From Azospirillum rugosum (lineage in GTDB: Bacteria; Pseudomonadota; Alphaproteobacteria; Azospirillales; Azospirillaceae), in contig NZ_JAGINP010000005.1 of assembly GCF_017876155.1 (NCBI RefSeq), positions 280,784-344,783 on the forward strand: a stretch of 64,000 bases of DNA. Reading direction: 5' to 3'. Positions 45,401 to 52,010 of this stretch are shown here, piece by piece. The notes beneath the pieces were generated by a model. The model worked only from the letters and a program-made list of their open reading frames with translations, was not told the origin of the DNA and searched no databases. A program made the position numbers and the translations under genes. Positions within the stretch are counted from its first letter, which is position 1, and every line of letters starts with the position of its first letter.

Positions 45401-45871
45401 CTCGACCGTCACCTGGTCGAAGCTGACCGCCGACGCCAGCCCGTCGCCCGAACCCTGGCCGGCGGGGGGCGGCGGGCGGTCGGCGCCGGACAGGTCCCAG
45501 TTGAAGCGTCCGTCGGGCAGCACCTCGAACACGAAGACCGGGTCGATCAGGCGGATGCTCTGCACCTGGATGCGACCGCCGAGCAGCGGGCCGAGCGCCA
45601 CGCGGACGTCCAGTTCCTTCAGGCGGGCCATGTCCGGCTCCGCCCCGCCGGGCGCGTTGGCGAGCCGCGCGTCGCGCACGGTCAGGGCCGGCGACGGCAG
45701 CAGCGACAGGCCGATGTCGCCCTTCAGCTCCACCGCGCGGCCGGTGGCCGACGACACCCGTTCGGCGATCTGGGCCTTGTAGCTGTTCCAGTCGATGAAG
45801 CCGGGCACGATGAGAACGGCGCCGACCAGAACGGCAAGCACGACCAGAACCGCGATCAGGATCTTCTTCAC
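42434..45871 (-). CDS. AsmA-family outer-membrane-homeostasis protein
   Basis: 1145 residues. It has a single N-terminal transmembrane helix (KKILIAVLVVLAVLVGAVLIV) followed by WNSYKAQIAERVSSATGRAV, the AsmA N-terminal domain, and a long repetitive beta-rich periplasmic region. A second AsmA motif (GQGRVSARDGVIRGFDLRAL) is near the C-terminus. The long form resembles the AsmA/TamB/YhdP bridge proteins that move phospholipids between membranes. The GTG start at 45871 has GGAGGGCGGGG upstream. Two low-complexity Ala/Gly/Pro linkers split the chain. Confidence 0.88.
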   Translation of the reverse strand: MKKILIAVLVVLAVLVGAVLIVPGFIDWNSYKAQIAERVSSATGRAVELKGDIGLSLLPSPALTVRDARLANAPGGAEPDMARLKELDVRVALGPLLGGRIQVQSIRLIDPVFVFEVLPDGRFNWDLSGADRPPPPAGQGSGDGLASAVSFDQVTVENGTILYRDARAGRSETLDRLDARIVAGSFTGPFQGQGSFRARGVPMRGEMFVSRLVEGAAVQVRAALSMADTDATLRFAGIVTKAPVGGGSRAQGDLRVEGADLARALDSLTGKAAGQAAGGHGAANPALAQSFSVRTAVEASAAGASFTNLEGQLGDTRATGTATLRSGGPEAGSPARAEVTLGLNRLDLDGWLDRGLDRAGTSGGAAPSASAPTGGTAPAGPAAGRPGSFALPEGLDAKLDLSVDAITYNGGIVRQGRVEANLSGGTLNIDRFSALLPGGSDFVAAGELAAANGQPALTLRMEANADNLRALLEWLKVDVHAVPADRLRRASLSAQVQGRPGRVDVSGLDLRVDTSRLSGAVAYVDRGRPAFGARLDLDRLNLDAYLPQPADAGGAAAPAGAAPANGKGNAAASANGNARQPMTPARLLASVDANLDLTVGQLTVRGLPATGLHLDATAAGGALSVKQATVEDFAGLKGRLDGQAAGIAPLRGAHLTLNVEAASLDGLSRVVSWPAGAPDPEKIGPVKAQARLSGDADRLAVELSMDAVGGNLEAGGTVLNLEHNPSADLKLRTRHPELGQLAALLSNRAEAAAYGAMDLYAELAGTKKAFTLANIQGTVAGTSLRGRAATDLNGAKPRVDAEIQTGDLDLDRLAAGPAAASRRPGAPAGGPAPAGSAAPAPAADSGSLDFGWLNSFDGRLALTSAALVKGETRIEKPALRAAVQNGVLTLEQFDGGLLGGQLGITGRLAAPGGQAPTAEAAITLVKAKLAQAFKDGGIGGGALDLTGGTLDLESTLATSGTSTDALLRALSGQGRVSARDGVIRGFDLRALRDRLTRLDRPQELLGAVMGGLQGGETQFARMDGTFVVDQGVLRTEDLKLDSDVGQASGVGQVNLPAKSIDMRVRVTILSEQALPPLTVRLTGPLAQPTRSFEMQEVQEYFARRAAEGLLNRVIPKDVPIPGAGGDGAPVKPDTLLKGLFEGLRR

Positions 45872-46094
45872 CGACGCCCCGCCCTCCCCCGCACCACCGG
45901 ACCGCGAGCCCGGTCCGCAAGGCCACGAACCTTCCAGCCCCCGCGGTGTTTCGCTAAGCTAAGACACAGACAAGAACAAGCAATTTGGGCAAATCCACGG
46001 CCGAGTTTCCGCCCGGCCCGCGCCTTGTCCCCAGCCCCGGCCCAGGCGCCGGCGGATGGCCGGGGACCTTGGGCAAGACGTTGGAGATACGCGC

Positions 46095-46286
46095 ATGGGT
46101 GATGTCGTCAACCTGAACCGATTCCGAAAGATGCGCGAGCGGGAAGAGCGCGAAAAAGTCGCGGAGGAGAACCGCGTGCGCTTCGGCCGCACCAAGGCGG
46201 AAAAGCAGCGCGACCGGCAGGAGCGCGAGCGCCGGACGACGGACCTGGACGGCAAGAACTTGGACGGCAAGAAGGTCGAGGACTGA
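46095..46286 (+). CDS. DUF4169-family small basic protein
   Basis: 63 residues, MGDVVNLNRFRKMREREERE, then a charged helix ending LDGKNLDGKKVED. The N-terminus GDVVNLNRFRK is the family signature of a small alphaproteobacterial protein of unknown function. ATG 46095 has TTGGAG 9 nt upstream; an in-frame earlier start (46056) reads into non-coding sequence. Confidence 0.82.
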   Translation: MGDVVNLNRFRKMREREEREKVAEENRVRFGRTKAEKQRDRQERERRTTDLDGKNLDGKKVED

Positions 46287-46301
46287 ACCGCCCTCCCGCC
46301 G

Positions 46302-46462
46302 GGCGGTCCTCCATCCCCCTCGCCCGCCCCCGGCGGGAGAGGGAGGGGCCCACGGCTCAGCCGTGGGAGGGTGAGGGCTTGGTTTCTCGGGACAACCTTG
46401 CCCTCACCCTCCCGCCTCCGGCGGGTCCCTCCCTCTCCCAGCGGGGCTGGGAGAGGGTGTTT
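46302..46462. repeat. Complete compound CCCTCTCCC-type palindrome (copy 2)
   Basis: CCCCCGGCGGGAGAGGGAGG and GGGAGGGTGAGGGCTTGGTT are followed by the opposed module ACCTTGCCCTCACCCTCCCG and CCCTCCCTCTCCCAGC. Same build as 7568-7757. It lies between convergent genes. Confidence 0.8.
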
Positions 46463-46500
46463 ACGGCAGCCCGCGGACGTCTGCGGACCGGACGGACGAC

Positions 46501-46845
46501 TCAGACCACGCGGTGGCCGGTCTCGGTCAGGCCGCGGGCGCGCATCCAGTCGTAGAGCGCGAGGTCGTGGATGACCGGCTGGTAGACGATGCCGTTGTCC
46601 GCGGGCGGCGTGGCCACGGTGGTGCCGTCGTTCAGGCGGTATTCGACCACGCCCGGGAACGCGACGCGGCCGTCCTGCTCCAGGACCGGGGTCGGCGCCT
46701 GGAAGGCGGCGGGCTTGCGCAGCGACCGCGCCGCCGCCTTGTGCCGCTCGATGTGGCGGGCGGCGTTGGGGGGAAGGGTCTTGCCGCCCTTGATGCCACC
46801 CTTGACGACGGTGAGGGCGGGAGACTTGAGGGCCTTCGGTGCCAT
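46501..46845 (-). CDS. Hypothetical small protein
   Basis: 114 residues, basic N-terminus (MAPKALKSPALTVVKGGIKG), then AFPGVVEYRLNDGTTVATPP and DLALYDWMRARGLTETGHRV. No signal peptide, membrane segment or recognisable domain. Third-position GC is high and the frame is intact. Only a weak RBS. I do not recognise the family. Confidence 0.55.
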   Translation of the reverse strand: MAPKALKSPALTVVKGGIKGGKTLPPNAARHIERHKAAARSLRKPAAFQAPTPVLEQDGRVAFPGVVEYRLNDGTTVATPPADNGIVYQPVIHDLALYDWMRARGLTETGHRVV

Positions 46846-47148
46846 GAACGGGATTCCCTGACGTTGAGTCCCATTCTGCTACCACCGCGACGACTCCCGC
46901 GTCAGCCGTCGTGGACGGGTCCCCCGACGGTCGTCCGGAAGGTGAGTCTTGGCGGCAACAGGGGGGCGGCAACAGGGGGCGGCGATAAGGGCCACACCAA
47001 GGGACCGGGCCCTCTGACTTTCGTGACAATTACGCGCTGAAACAGTCCGCCGAACAGACAATCTGTTCAGCTGCCGTTTGCTGCGCTACAGTGATGCTCA
47101 CGAGAGGCAAACGGGCAAAGCCCACTGAAGACTGAGGAGGCCGCAGCC
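46846..47148. promoter_or_regulatory. Divergent intergenic region with tandem repeat and dyad
   Basis: 303 nt. A 14-bp unit GGCGGCAACAGGGG is repeated twice from 46951. A dyad GAACAGA-CAA-TCTGTTC spans 47052-47068, about 80 nt before the DUF2189 start, and is a possible operator. The RBS GAGGAGG sits just before 47149. Confidence 0.5.
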
Positions 47149-47952
47149 ATGGTCGACGTCTGGTCTCATCGCGGTGCATCCGAATTCCACAAGCCGTCCC
47201 GGTTCCTGCCGCGCATCCGCACGGTCGGCACCGACCGTCCCTGGGTGTGGCTGACCGCGGGGTGGCGCGACATGTGCGCCAGCCCGGCGATCAGCCTGGC
47301 CTACGGCGTCCTGGCCGTCGTCTCCAGCTTCGTTCTGGTGGCCGGGCTCGCCATGTACGACCTGGGCTACCTGATCCTGCCGATGGCGGCGGGCTTCATG
47401 CTGCTGGGGCCGGTGCTGGCCGTCGGCCTCTACGAGACGAGCCGCCTGCTGGAGCGCGGGGAGCGCCCGACTCTGGCCCGGGTGGCCGGCGCCTACCACC
47501 GCAACGGGATGCAGATCGCCGGGATCGGGCTGACCCTGATGCTGGCCCTGCTCGCCTGGATCCGCGTCGCCTTCCTGGTCTTCGCGCTGTTCTTTTCCAT
47601 GGATCCGCCGGCCTTCGACCAGCTGGTCGAGCGCATCTTCTTCTCGTCGCAGACGATCCCGTTCCTGCTGACCGGAACGATCCTGGGCGGGGTGATCGCG
47701 ACCGTGGTCTTCGCCATCAGCGTTGTGTCGATCCCGATGCTGCTGGACCGCGAGACCGACGTCTTCACCGCCATGGCGACCAGCGTCGTCGTGGTGCGCG
47801 AGAACTGGCAGGCCATGGCGGTCTGGGGCTTCCTGATCGCGCTGTTCATGGCCGCCGGCATGGTCACCGGCTTCCTCGGCATGGCGCTGGCCTTCCCGCT
47901 GATCGGCCACGCCTCCTGGCACTGCTACCGCGATCTGGTCGGCCGGGACTGA
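47149..47952 (+). CDS. DUF2189 integral membrane protein
   Basis: 267 residues with about six predicted membrane helices (for example VLAVVSSFVLVAGLAMYDL, AAGFMLLGPVLAVGLYETS, FLLTGTILGGVIATVVFAIS, WGFLIALFMAAGMVTGFLG). The LGPVLAVGLYETSRLLERGE segment is the family signature. Function is unknown; the family resembles subunits found near cytochrome-oxidase-like genes, which are not present here. RBS GAGGAGG. Confidence 0.85.
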   Translation: MVDVWSHRGASEFHKPSRFLPRIRTVGTDRPWVWLTAGWRDMCASPAISLAYGVLAVVSSFVLVAGLAMYDLGYLILPMAAGFMLLGPVLAVGLYETSRLLERGERPTLARVAGAYHRNGMQIAGIGLTLMLALLAWIRVAFLVFALFFSMDPPAFDQLVERIFFSSQTIPFLLTGTILGGVIATVVFAISVVSIPMLLDRETDVFTAMATSVVVVRENWQAMAVWGFLIALFMAAGMVTGFLGMALAFPLIGHASWHCYRDLVGRD

Positions 47953-47970
47953 CGGACGTTATCGGTCAAG

Positions 47971-48010
47971 AAAAGGCCCCCTTCCGCCACGGCGCGGGAG
48001 GGGGCCTTTT
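47971..48010. terminator. Strong bidirectional terminator
   Basis: AAAAGGCCCCCTTCCGC (47971-47987) and GCGGGAGGGGGCCTTTT (47994-48010) pair at 16 of 17 positions with a 6-nt loop. It sits between the convergent DUF2189 and DUF1192 genes and serves both. Confidence 0.9.
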
Positions 48011-48030
48011 CGCGTTTCTAGCCCAAACCC

Positions 48031-48219
48031 TCAGGACGGCTTCTTGAAGAAGGCCTCGGCGGCGTTCTTCTGCGCCTCCTTCGCGGCGATGGCGGCGCGG
48101 GCGCGCTCGACCTCCGCCTCCAGGCCGGCGATGTAGGCCTTCAGCTCCGCCACGCCGAGGCTGGAGAGATCCTTGGGCGCGGGCTTGGCCTTGCGCGGTT
48201 CCAGGTCGTCGATGTCCAT
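48031..48219 (-). CDS. DUF1192-family small protein
   Basis: 62 residues: MDIDDLEPRKAKPAPKDLSS, then LGVAELKAYIAGLEAEVERA in a coiled coil ending FFKKPS. This is the signature of DUF1192, a small alphaproteobacterial protein of unknown function. The ATG at 48219 follows GGGGGAAAACG. The upstream in-frame extension is not supported. Confidence 0.88.
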   Translation of the reverse strand: MDIDDLEPRKAKPAPKDLSSLGVAELKAYIAGLEAEVERARAAIAAKEAQKNAAEAFFKKPS

Positions 48220-48301
48220 GGTCGTTTTCCCCCAAGCGTGATGCGGGCCGATCGATACCCATCCTTGCCAGTTCCGCCGTGGAAATCTACCTTCGACGCT
48301 T

Positions 48302-48346
48302 AGGTATACAGTACACCTGAAACAAGCGGCACACCTGAAACAAGCG
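48302..48346. promoter_or_regulatory. Dyad and tandem 18-bp repeat upstream of quinone oxidoreductase
   Basis: AGGTATAC-A-GTACACCT (48302-48318) is a near-perfect dyad (7 of 8 positions). It overlaps ACACCTGAAACAAGCG, which appears at 48313-48328 and again at 48331-48346. These could bind a regulator of the gene starting at 48372 or of the divergent DUF1192 gene. Confidence 0.5.
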
Positions 48347-48371
48347 ACCAAACGAGGATAGGGGAGAAACC

Positions 48372-49376
48372 ATGGGCATCGCCCTGCCGGACAGCATGAC
48401 CTGCATCGAGATTTCCCAACCCGGCGGGCCGGAGGTGCTGCGCGCCGTGCAGCGCCCCGCCCCGGTGCCCGGCCCCGGCGAGGTGCTGGTGGCGGTGGAG
48501 GCGGCCGGCGTGAACCGGCCGGACCTGCTGCAGCGCCAGGGCCGCTACGACCCGCCGCCGGGCGCGTCGGACCTGCCGGGCTTGGAGATCGCCGGCCGCG
48601 TCGTGGCGCTGGGCGAAGGAGTGACGGACTGGGCCGCCGAGGACGCCGTCTGCGCGCTGGTGGCCGGCGGCGGCTACGCCCAGTACTGCGTCGTTCCCGC
48701 CCCGCAGCTTCTGCCCGTGCCGAAGGGATTCGGCATGGTCGAGGCCGCGGCCGTGCCGGAGACCTTCTTCACGGTCTGGACCAACGTGTTCGAGCGCGGC
48801 GCCCTGAAGGCCGGCGAGACCCTGCTGGTGCACGGCGGGTCCAGCGGCATCGGCACGACGGCGATCCAGCTGGCCAAGGCCTTCGGCGCGAAGGTCTTCA
48901 CCACCGCCGGCAGCGCCGACAAGTGCCGCGCCTGCGAGGAGCTGGGGGCCGACCGGGCCATCGACTACAAGACCGAGGACTTCGTCGCGGTCATCAAGCA
49001 GGAGACCGGCGGGCGCGGCGTGGACGTGGTGCTGGACATGGTCGGTGGCGACTACATCGCCCGCGACATCGAGATCATGGCCCCGGACGGGCGGCACGTC
49101 TCCATCGCCTTCCTCCAGGGGCCGAAGGTGTCCATCAACATGTTCCCGGTGATGACCAAGCGCTTGGTCCTGACCGGCTCCACGCTCCGCGCCCGGCCGG
49201 TGGCGGAGAAGGGCCGCATCGCGCAGGCGCTGCGCGAGAAGGTCTGGCCGCTGCTGGAAGGCGGCTCCATCAAGCCGGTGATCCACAAGGTCTTCACGCT
49301 GGAGCAGGCCGTCGAGGCGCACGCCCTGATGGAGTCCAGCGCGCACATCGGCAAGATCGTGATGACCGTATCGTGA
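48372..49376 (+). CDS. Zinc-type NAD(P)H:quinone oxidoreductase (PIG3/QOR-like)
   Basis: 334 residues of the medium-chain dehydrogenase fold, without catalytic zinc residues. Motifs: VEAAGVNRPDLLQRQGRYDP, PGLEIAGRVVALGEGV, NADPH-binding LLVHGGSSGIGTTAIQLAKA, and VDVVLDMVGGDYIARDIEIM. It reduces quinones with NADPH and may act in redox defence. RBS GGGGAGAAACC. Operator-like sequence precedes it, and a hairpin follows at 49418-49443. Confidence 0.92.
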   Translation: MGIALPDSMTCIEISQPGGPEVLRAVQRPAPVPGPGEVLVAVEAAGVNRPDLLQRQGRYDPPPGASDLPGLEIAGRVVALGEGVTDWAAEDAVCALVAGGGYAQYCVVPAPQLLPVPKGFGMVEAAAVPETFFTVWTNVFERGALKAGETLLVHGGSSGIGTTAIQLAKAFGAKVFTTAGSADKCRACEELGADRAIDYKTEDFVAVIKQETGGRGVDVVLDMVGGDYIARDIEIMAPDGRHVSIAFLQGPKVSINMFPVMTKRLVLTGSTLRARPVAEKGRIAQALREKVWPLLEGGSIKPVIHKVFTLEQAVEAHALMESSAHIGKIVMTVS

Positions 49377-49689
49377 TGACCGTCCGGGTCTGATCGGCAA
49401 TCGTAGGACGGCGAAGGAATTCCGGGCGCCGCAGCCCGGAATTTCGGCATAGGCCACGATTTTCCCGTCATTCTTGTTTGCGGCGCGCGCCGCAGGCTTG
49501 CTAAAGCTCGCCAAGATGGTTAGCAGAGGATGGGCGTCCGGGGCTTCCCCGGCCGCCTGCCCCGGCGCGCTTACATAGAACGGCTTCGGCCCTATATGGA
49601 GGGCGGAGCCGGGGGATTTCCGGTACAGTGATTTCGAACGCCCCACCCGGACAACGGGTGTGGTCGGAGTGGAGTTGTCAGGAGGGACG
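49377..49689. other. Intergenic region with terminator-like hairpin
   Basis: 313 nt. AATTCCGGGC (49418-49427) pairs with GCCCGGAATT (49434-49443), followed by TTCGG; this probably ends the quinone oxidoreductase transcript. Further on is a perfect palindrome GCGGCGCGCGCCGC (about 49481-49494) and an AT-richer stretch before the trcR start. No other gene is seen. Confidence 0.6.
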
Positions 49690-50310
49690 ATGGCACTGCC
49701 CTTGATGCCGAAAGCGACGGCCGTTTGGCTGGTCGAGAACACATCCTTGACCTTCGAGCAGATCGCCGCCTTCTGCGGCCTGCATTCCCTGGAGGTCCAG
49801 GCCATCGCCGATGGCGAGGTGGCGGTCGGCATGGTCGGGCTGGACCCGGTGGCCAACGGTCAGTTGACCAAGGCCGAGATCGAGCGGTGCGAACGCAACC
49901 AGGACCTGCGCCTGAAGCTGCTGGTCCCCGACCTGCCGCTGCCGGCCGCACGGTCGAAGGGCCCGCGCTACACCCCGATCACCAAGCGCGGCGACAAGCC
50001 CGACGCCATCGCCTGGCTGCTGAAGCACCATCCGGAGCTGTCGGACGCCCAGCTCTGCCGGCTGATCGGCACCACCAAGCCGACCATCGCGTCGGTGCGC
50101 GAGCGGTCGCACTGGAACGCCCCGAACATCAAGCCGCGCAACCCGGTCCTGCTGGGCCTGTGCACCCAGCGCGAGCTGGAGGAGGCGCTGGCGCTGGCCG
50201 TCCGCCGCGGCGGCGTGCCCCTGACCCCGGAAGAGCGCGAAGCGCAGGACCGCGAAGAGGGCGGCTACGGCGACGAGTCGCCCTATTCGGAGCAGGAAGA
50301 GGCGCGCTGA
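49690..50310 (+). CDS. trcR: DUF1013 / TrcR cell-cycle transcriptional regulator
   Basis: 206 residues of a family that is highly conserved in Alphaproteobacteria: LMPKATAVWLVENTSLTFEQ, IAAFCGLHSLEVQAIADGEV, GDKPDAIAWLLKHHPELSDA, QLCRLIGTTKPTIASVRERS, HWNAPNIKPRNPVLLGLCTQ. The two HTH-like segments (near residues 25-50 and 120-140) fit DNA binding. TrcR is an essential-type cell-cycle regulator in Caulobacter (family knowledge). RBS GGAGGGACG fixes ATG 49690. Confidence 0.9.
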   Translation: MALPLMPKATAVWLVENTSLTFEQIAAFCGLHSLEVQAIADGEVAVGMVGLDPVANGQLTKAEIERCERNQDLRLKLLVPDLPLPAARSKGPRYTPITKRGDKPDAIAWLLKHHPELSDAQLCRLIGTTKPTIASVRERSHWNAPNIKPRNPVLLGLCTQRELEEALALAVRRGGVPLTPEEREAQDREEGGYGDESPYSEQEEAR

Positions 50311-50317
50311 GGCGCCT

Positions 50318-50432
50318 TTGCCCCCACCCTTCCCATGGCTGTGCCATGGGCCCCTTCCCTCCCCCGCTTCGCAAGGGAGGGAGACTAAGTTCCCTCCCCT
50401 GCGAAGCGGGGGAGGGTTAGGGTGGGGGCAAG
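50318..50432. repeat. CCCCCACCCT / CCCTCCCCC-type compound palindrome (copy 3)
   Basis: Outer arms TTGCCCCCACCCT (50318-50330) and AGGGTGGGGGCAAG pair. Inside lie CCCTCCCCCGCTTCGCAAGG and CCCTCCCCTGCGAAGCGGGG. Member of the 19124-19283 family, lying between the convergent-free gene pair trcR and ubiX. Confidence 0.75.
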
Positions 50433-50481
50433 AAGCGACCCTTCCCTGGACGCGGCCACCGCGCCGCGCTAGATCTCGGCC

Positions 50482-51069
50482 ATGAGCCCTCCTTCCCGTC
50501 TTGTCGTCGGCATCAGCGGAGCCTCGGGCAGCGTCCTGGGCATCCGGCTGCTGACCGCGTTGCGCCGAATCGGCGTCGAATCGCACCTCGTCGTCAGCCG
50601 CTCGGCGGAGGTGACGCTCGCCCACGAGACCGACCTGAAGGTCGCCGAACTGCGGGCGATGGCCGACGTGTCCTACGCCGCAGCCGACATCGGCGCGGCC
50701 ATCGCCAGCGGCAGCTTCCGCTGCATGGGCATGATCGTCGCGCCCTGCTCCGTCCGCACGATGAGCGAGATCGCCACGGGCGTGACCTCCACCCTGCTGA
50801 CCCGCGCCGCCGACGTGACGCTGAAGGAGCGCCGTCCGCTGGTGCTGATGGTGCGGGAGACTCCGCTGCACCTCGGCCACCTGCGCACGATGACGCAGCT
50901 GGCGGAGATGGGCGCCGTCATCGCGCCGCCGGTGCCGGCCTTCTACGCCAAGCCGCGCAGCATCGACGATCTGGTGGACCACGCGGTCGGCCGGGCGCTG
51001 GACCTGTTCGGGCTCGACGCCGGAATCGTCCGGCGCTGGGGCGAGCAAACGGAGGTTCTAGAAACCTAG
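50482..51069 (+). CDS. ubiX: Flavin prenyltransferase
   Basis: 195 residues, family length. It prenylates FMN to make the UbiD cofactor. Motifs: RLVVGISGASGSVLGIRLL, MGMIVAPCSVRTMSEIATGV, RRPLVLMVRETPLHLGHLRT and PPVPAFYAKPRSIDDLVDHA. No ubiD gene is adjacent. Needed in the decarboxylation step of ubiquinone synthesis. Confidence 0.95.
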   Translation: MSPPSRLVVGISGASGSVLGIRLLTALRRIGVESHLVVSRSAEVTLAHETDLKVAELRAMADVSYAAADIGAAIASGSFRCMGMIVAPCSVRTMSEIATGVTSTLLTRAADVTLKERRPLVLMVRETPLHLGHLRTMTQLAEMGAVIAPPVPAFYAKPRSIDDLVDHAVGRALDLFGLDAGIVRRWGEQTEVLET

Positions 51070-51150
51070 GCCGGCGTGGGCTATACCGCACTGTTAATGT
51101 CTGGATTGGCGAAGTCCGGTTCGGCCGGAACGTGCGAGGATGTCCGTACC

Positions 51151-51843
51151 ATGATGAACAACAGCGACCGGGAAGTCCCCATTCGTCAGCTTTTGGCCGG
51201 CATCAAGGGCTTTCGCGCCCGCTACTACGAGCGCCGGCCCGAGAACATGCGCCAGCTGGTGGAGGAAGGGCAGAAGCCGAAGGTGCTGATGATCGGCTGC
51301 TCCGACAGCCGCGTCGACCCGGCGCTGCTGACCCAGGCCGAACCGGGCGAAATGTTCGTGGTGCGCAACGTCGCCAACCTCGTGCCGCCCTACCAGCCCG
51401 ACGGCGCCTACCACGGCACCTCCGCCGCCATCGAATACGCCGTGCGCGTGCTGAACGTCGGCCATGTGATCGTGCTGGGCCACGCCTTCTGCGGCGGCAT
51501 CCAGGGGCTGATCCGCCTGCGCGCCGGCACCCCGGACCAGAACGACTTCGTGTCGCCGTGGGTGTCCATCGCCAGCGCGGCGCTCGATCCCTACGTCCCC
51601 CTCCCCGCCGCGGAAACCGACGAGGAACGCCGCAAGGCGGAGCTGGACCGGCTGCAGCAGAATCCCGGCGTGGTGGAGCGCGCGGCCGTCCGCACCTCCG
51701 TCGACAACCTGATGACCTTCCCCTTCGTCCGCGAGAAGGTGGAGTCGGGCGATCTGGAGCTGCACGGCTGGTGGTTCGACCTGGACAGCGGCGACCTGTG
51801 GGCCATCGACCCGAAGACCGGGGTCTTTTTGCCGGTCGAGTGA
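51151..51843 (+). CDS. Beta-class carbonic anhydrase
   Basis: 230 residues. Zinc ligands: C50 and D52 in MIGCSDSRVDP, and H111 and C114 in LGHAFCGG. Other segments: FVVRNVANLVPPY and EYAVRVLNVGHVIVLG. It interconverts CO2 and bicarbonate in the cytoplasm. ATG 51151 is supported by GAGGA upstream; the longer frame to 51076 is poor. Expected in a plant-associated or CO2-dependent life style, but no carboxylase gene is adjacent. Confidence 0.93.
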   Translation: MMNNSDREVPIRQLLAGIKGFRARYYERRPENMRQLVEEGQKPKVLMIGCSDSRVDPALLTQAEPGEMFVVRNVANLVPPYQPDGAYHGTSAAIEYAVRVLNVGHVIVLGHAFCGGIQGLIRLRAGTPDQNDFVSPWVSIASAALDPYVPLPAAETDEERRKAELDRLQQNPGVVERAAVRTSVDNLMTFPFVREKVESGDLELHGWWFDLDSGDLWAIDPKTGVFLPVE

Positions 51844-51949
51844 GGATCATTCTTTCCCAGAAGGGGGCTCCAAGCCCCCGGACGGGGGCAATTTCTGCCC
51901 ATTCCCCCGCCTCCAGCCCTGAAAACGCCTGATCCGGCGGCCGAAACGA

Positions 51950-51966
51950 CTGGCACGCCTGTTGCT
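51950..51966 (+). promoter_or_regulatory. Sigma-54 promoter of flgE
   Basis: CTGGCACGCCTGTTGCT matches the -24/-12 consensus YTGGCACGrNNNTTGCW almost perfectly. The GG (51952-51953) and GC (51964-51965) are separated by 10 bp as required. The predicted start is near 51977, about 35 nt before the flgE ATG. Confidence 0.92.
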
Positions 51967-52010
51967 TTACCCCGGCCGAATCGGATTCCGCGAGGAAGGA
52001 CGGCCGGACC

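Noticed and set aside
42035..46102. Long plus-strand open frame opposite the AsmA gene
   Set aside because: No domain or signal; the minus-strand AsmA frame has a membrane anchor and family motifs.
47052..47068. LexA (SOS) box before DUF2189
   Set aside because: The GAAC and GTTC half-sites are 9 nt apart; alphaproteobacterial LexA uses GTTC-N7-GTTC, so the match fails.
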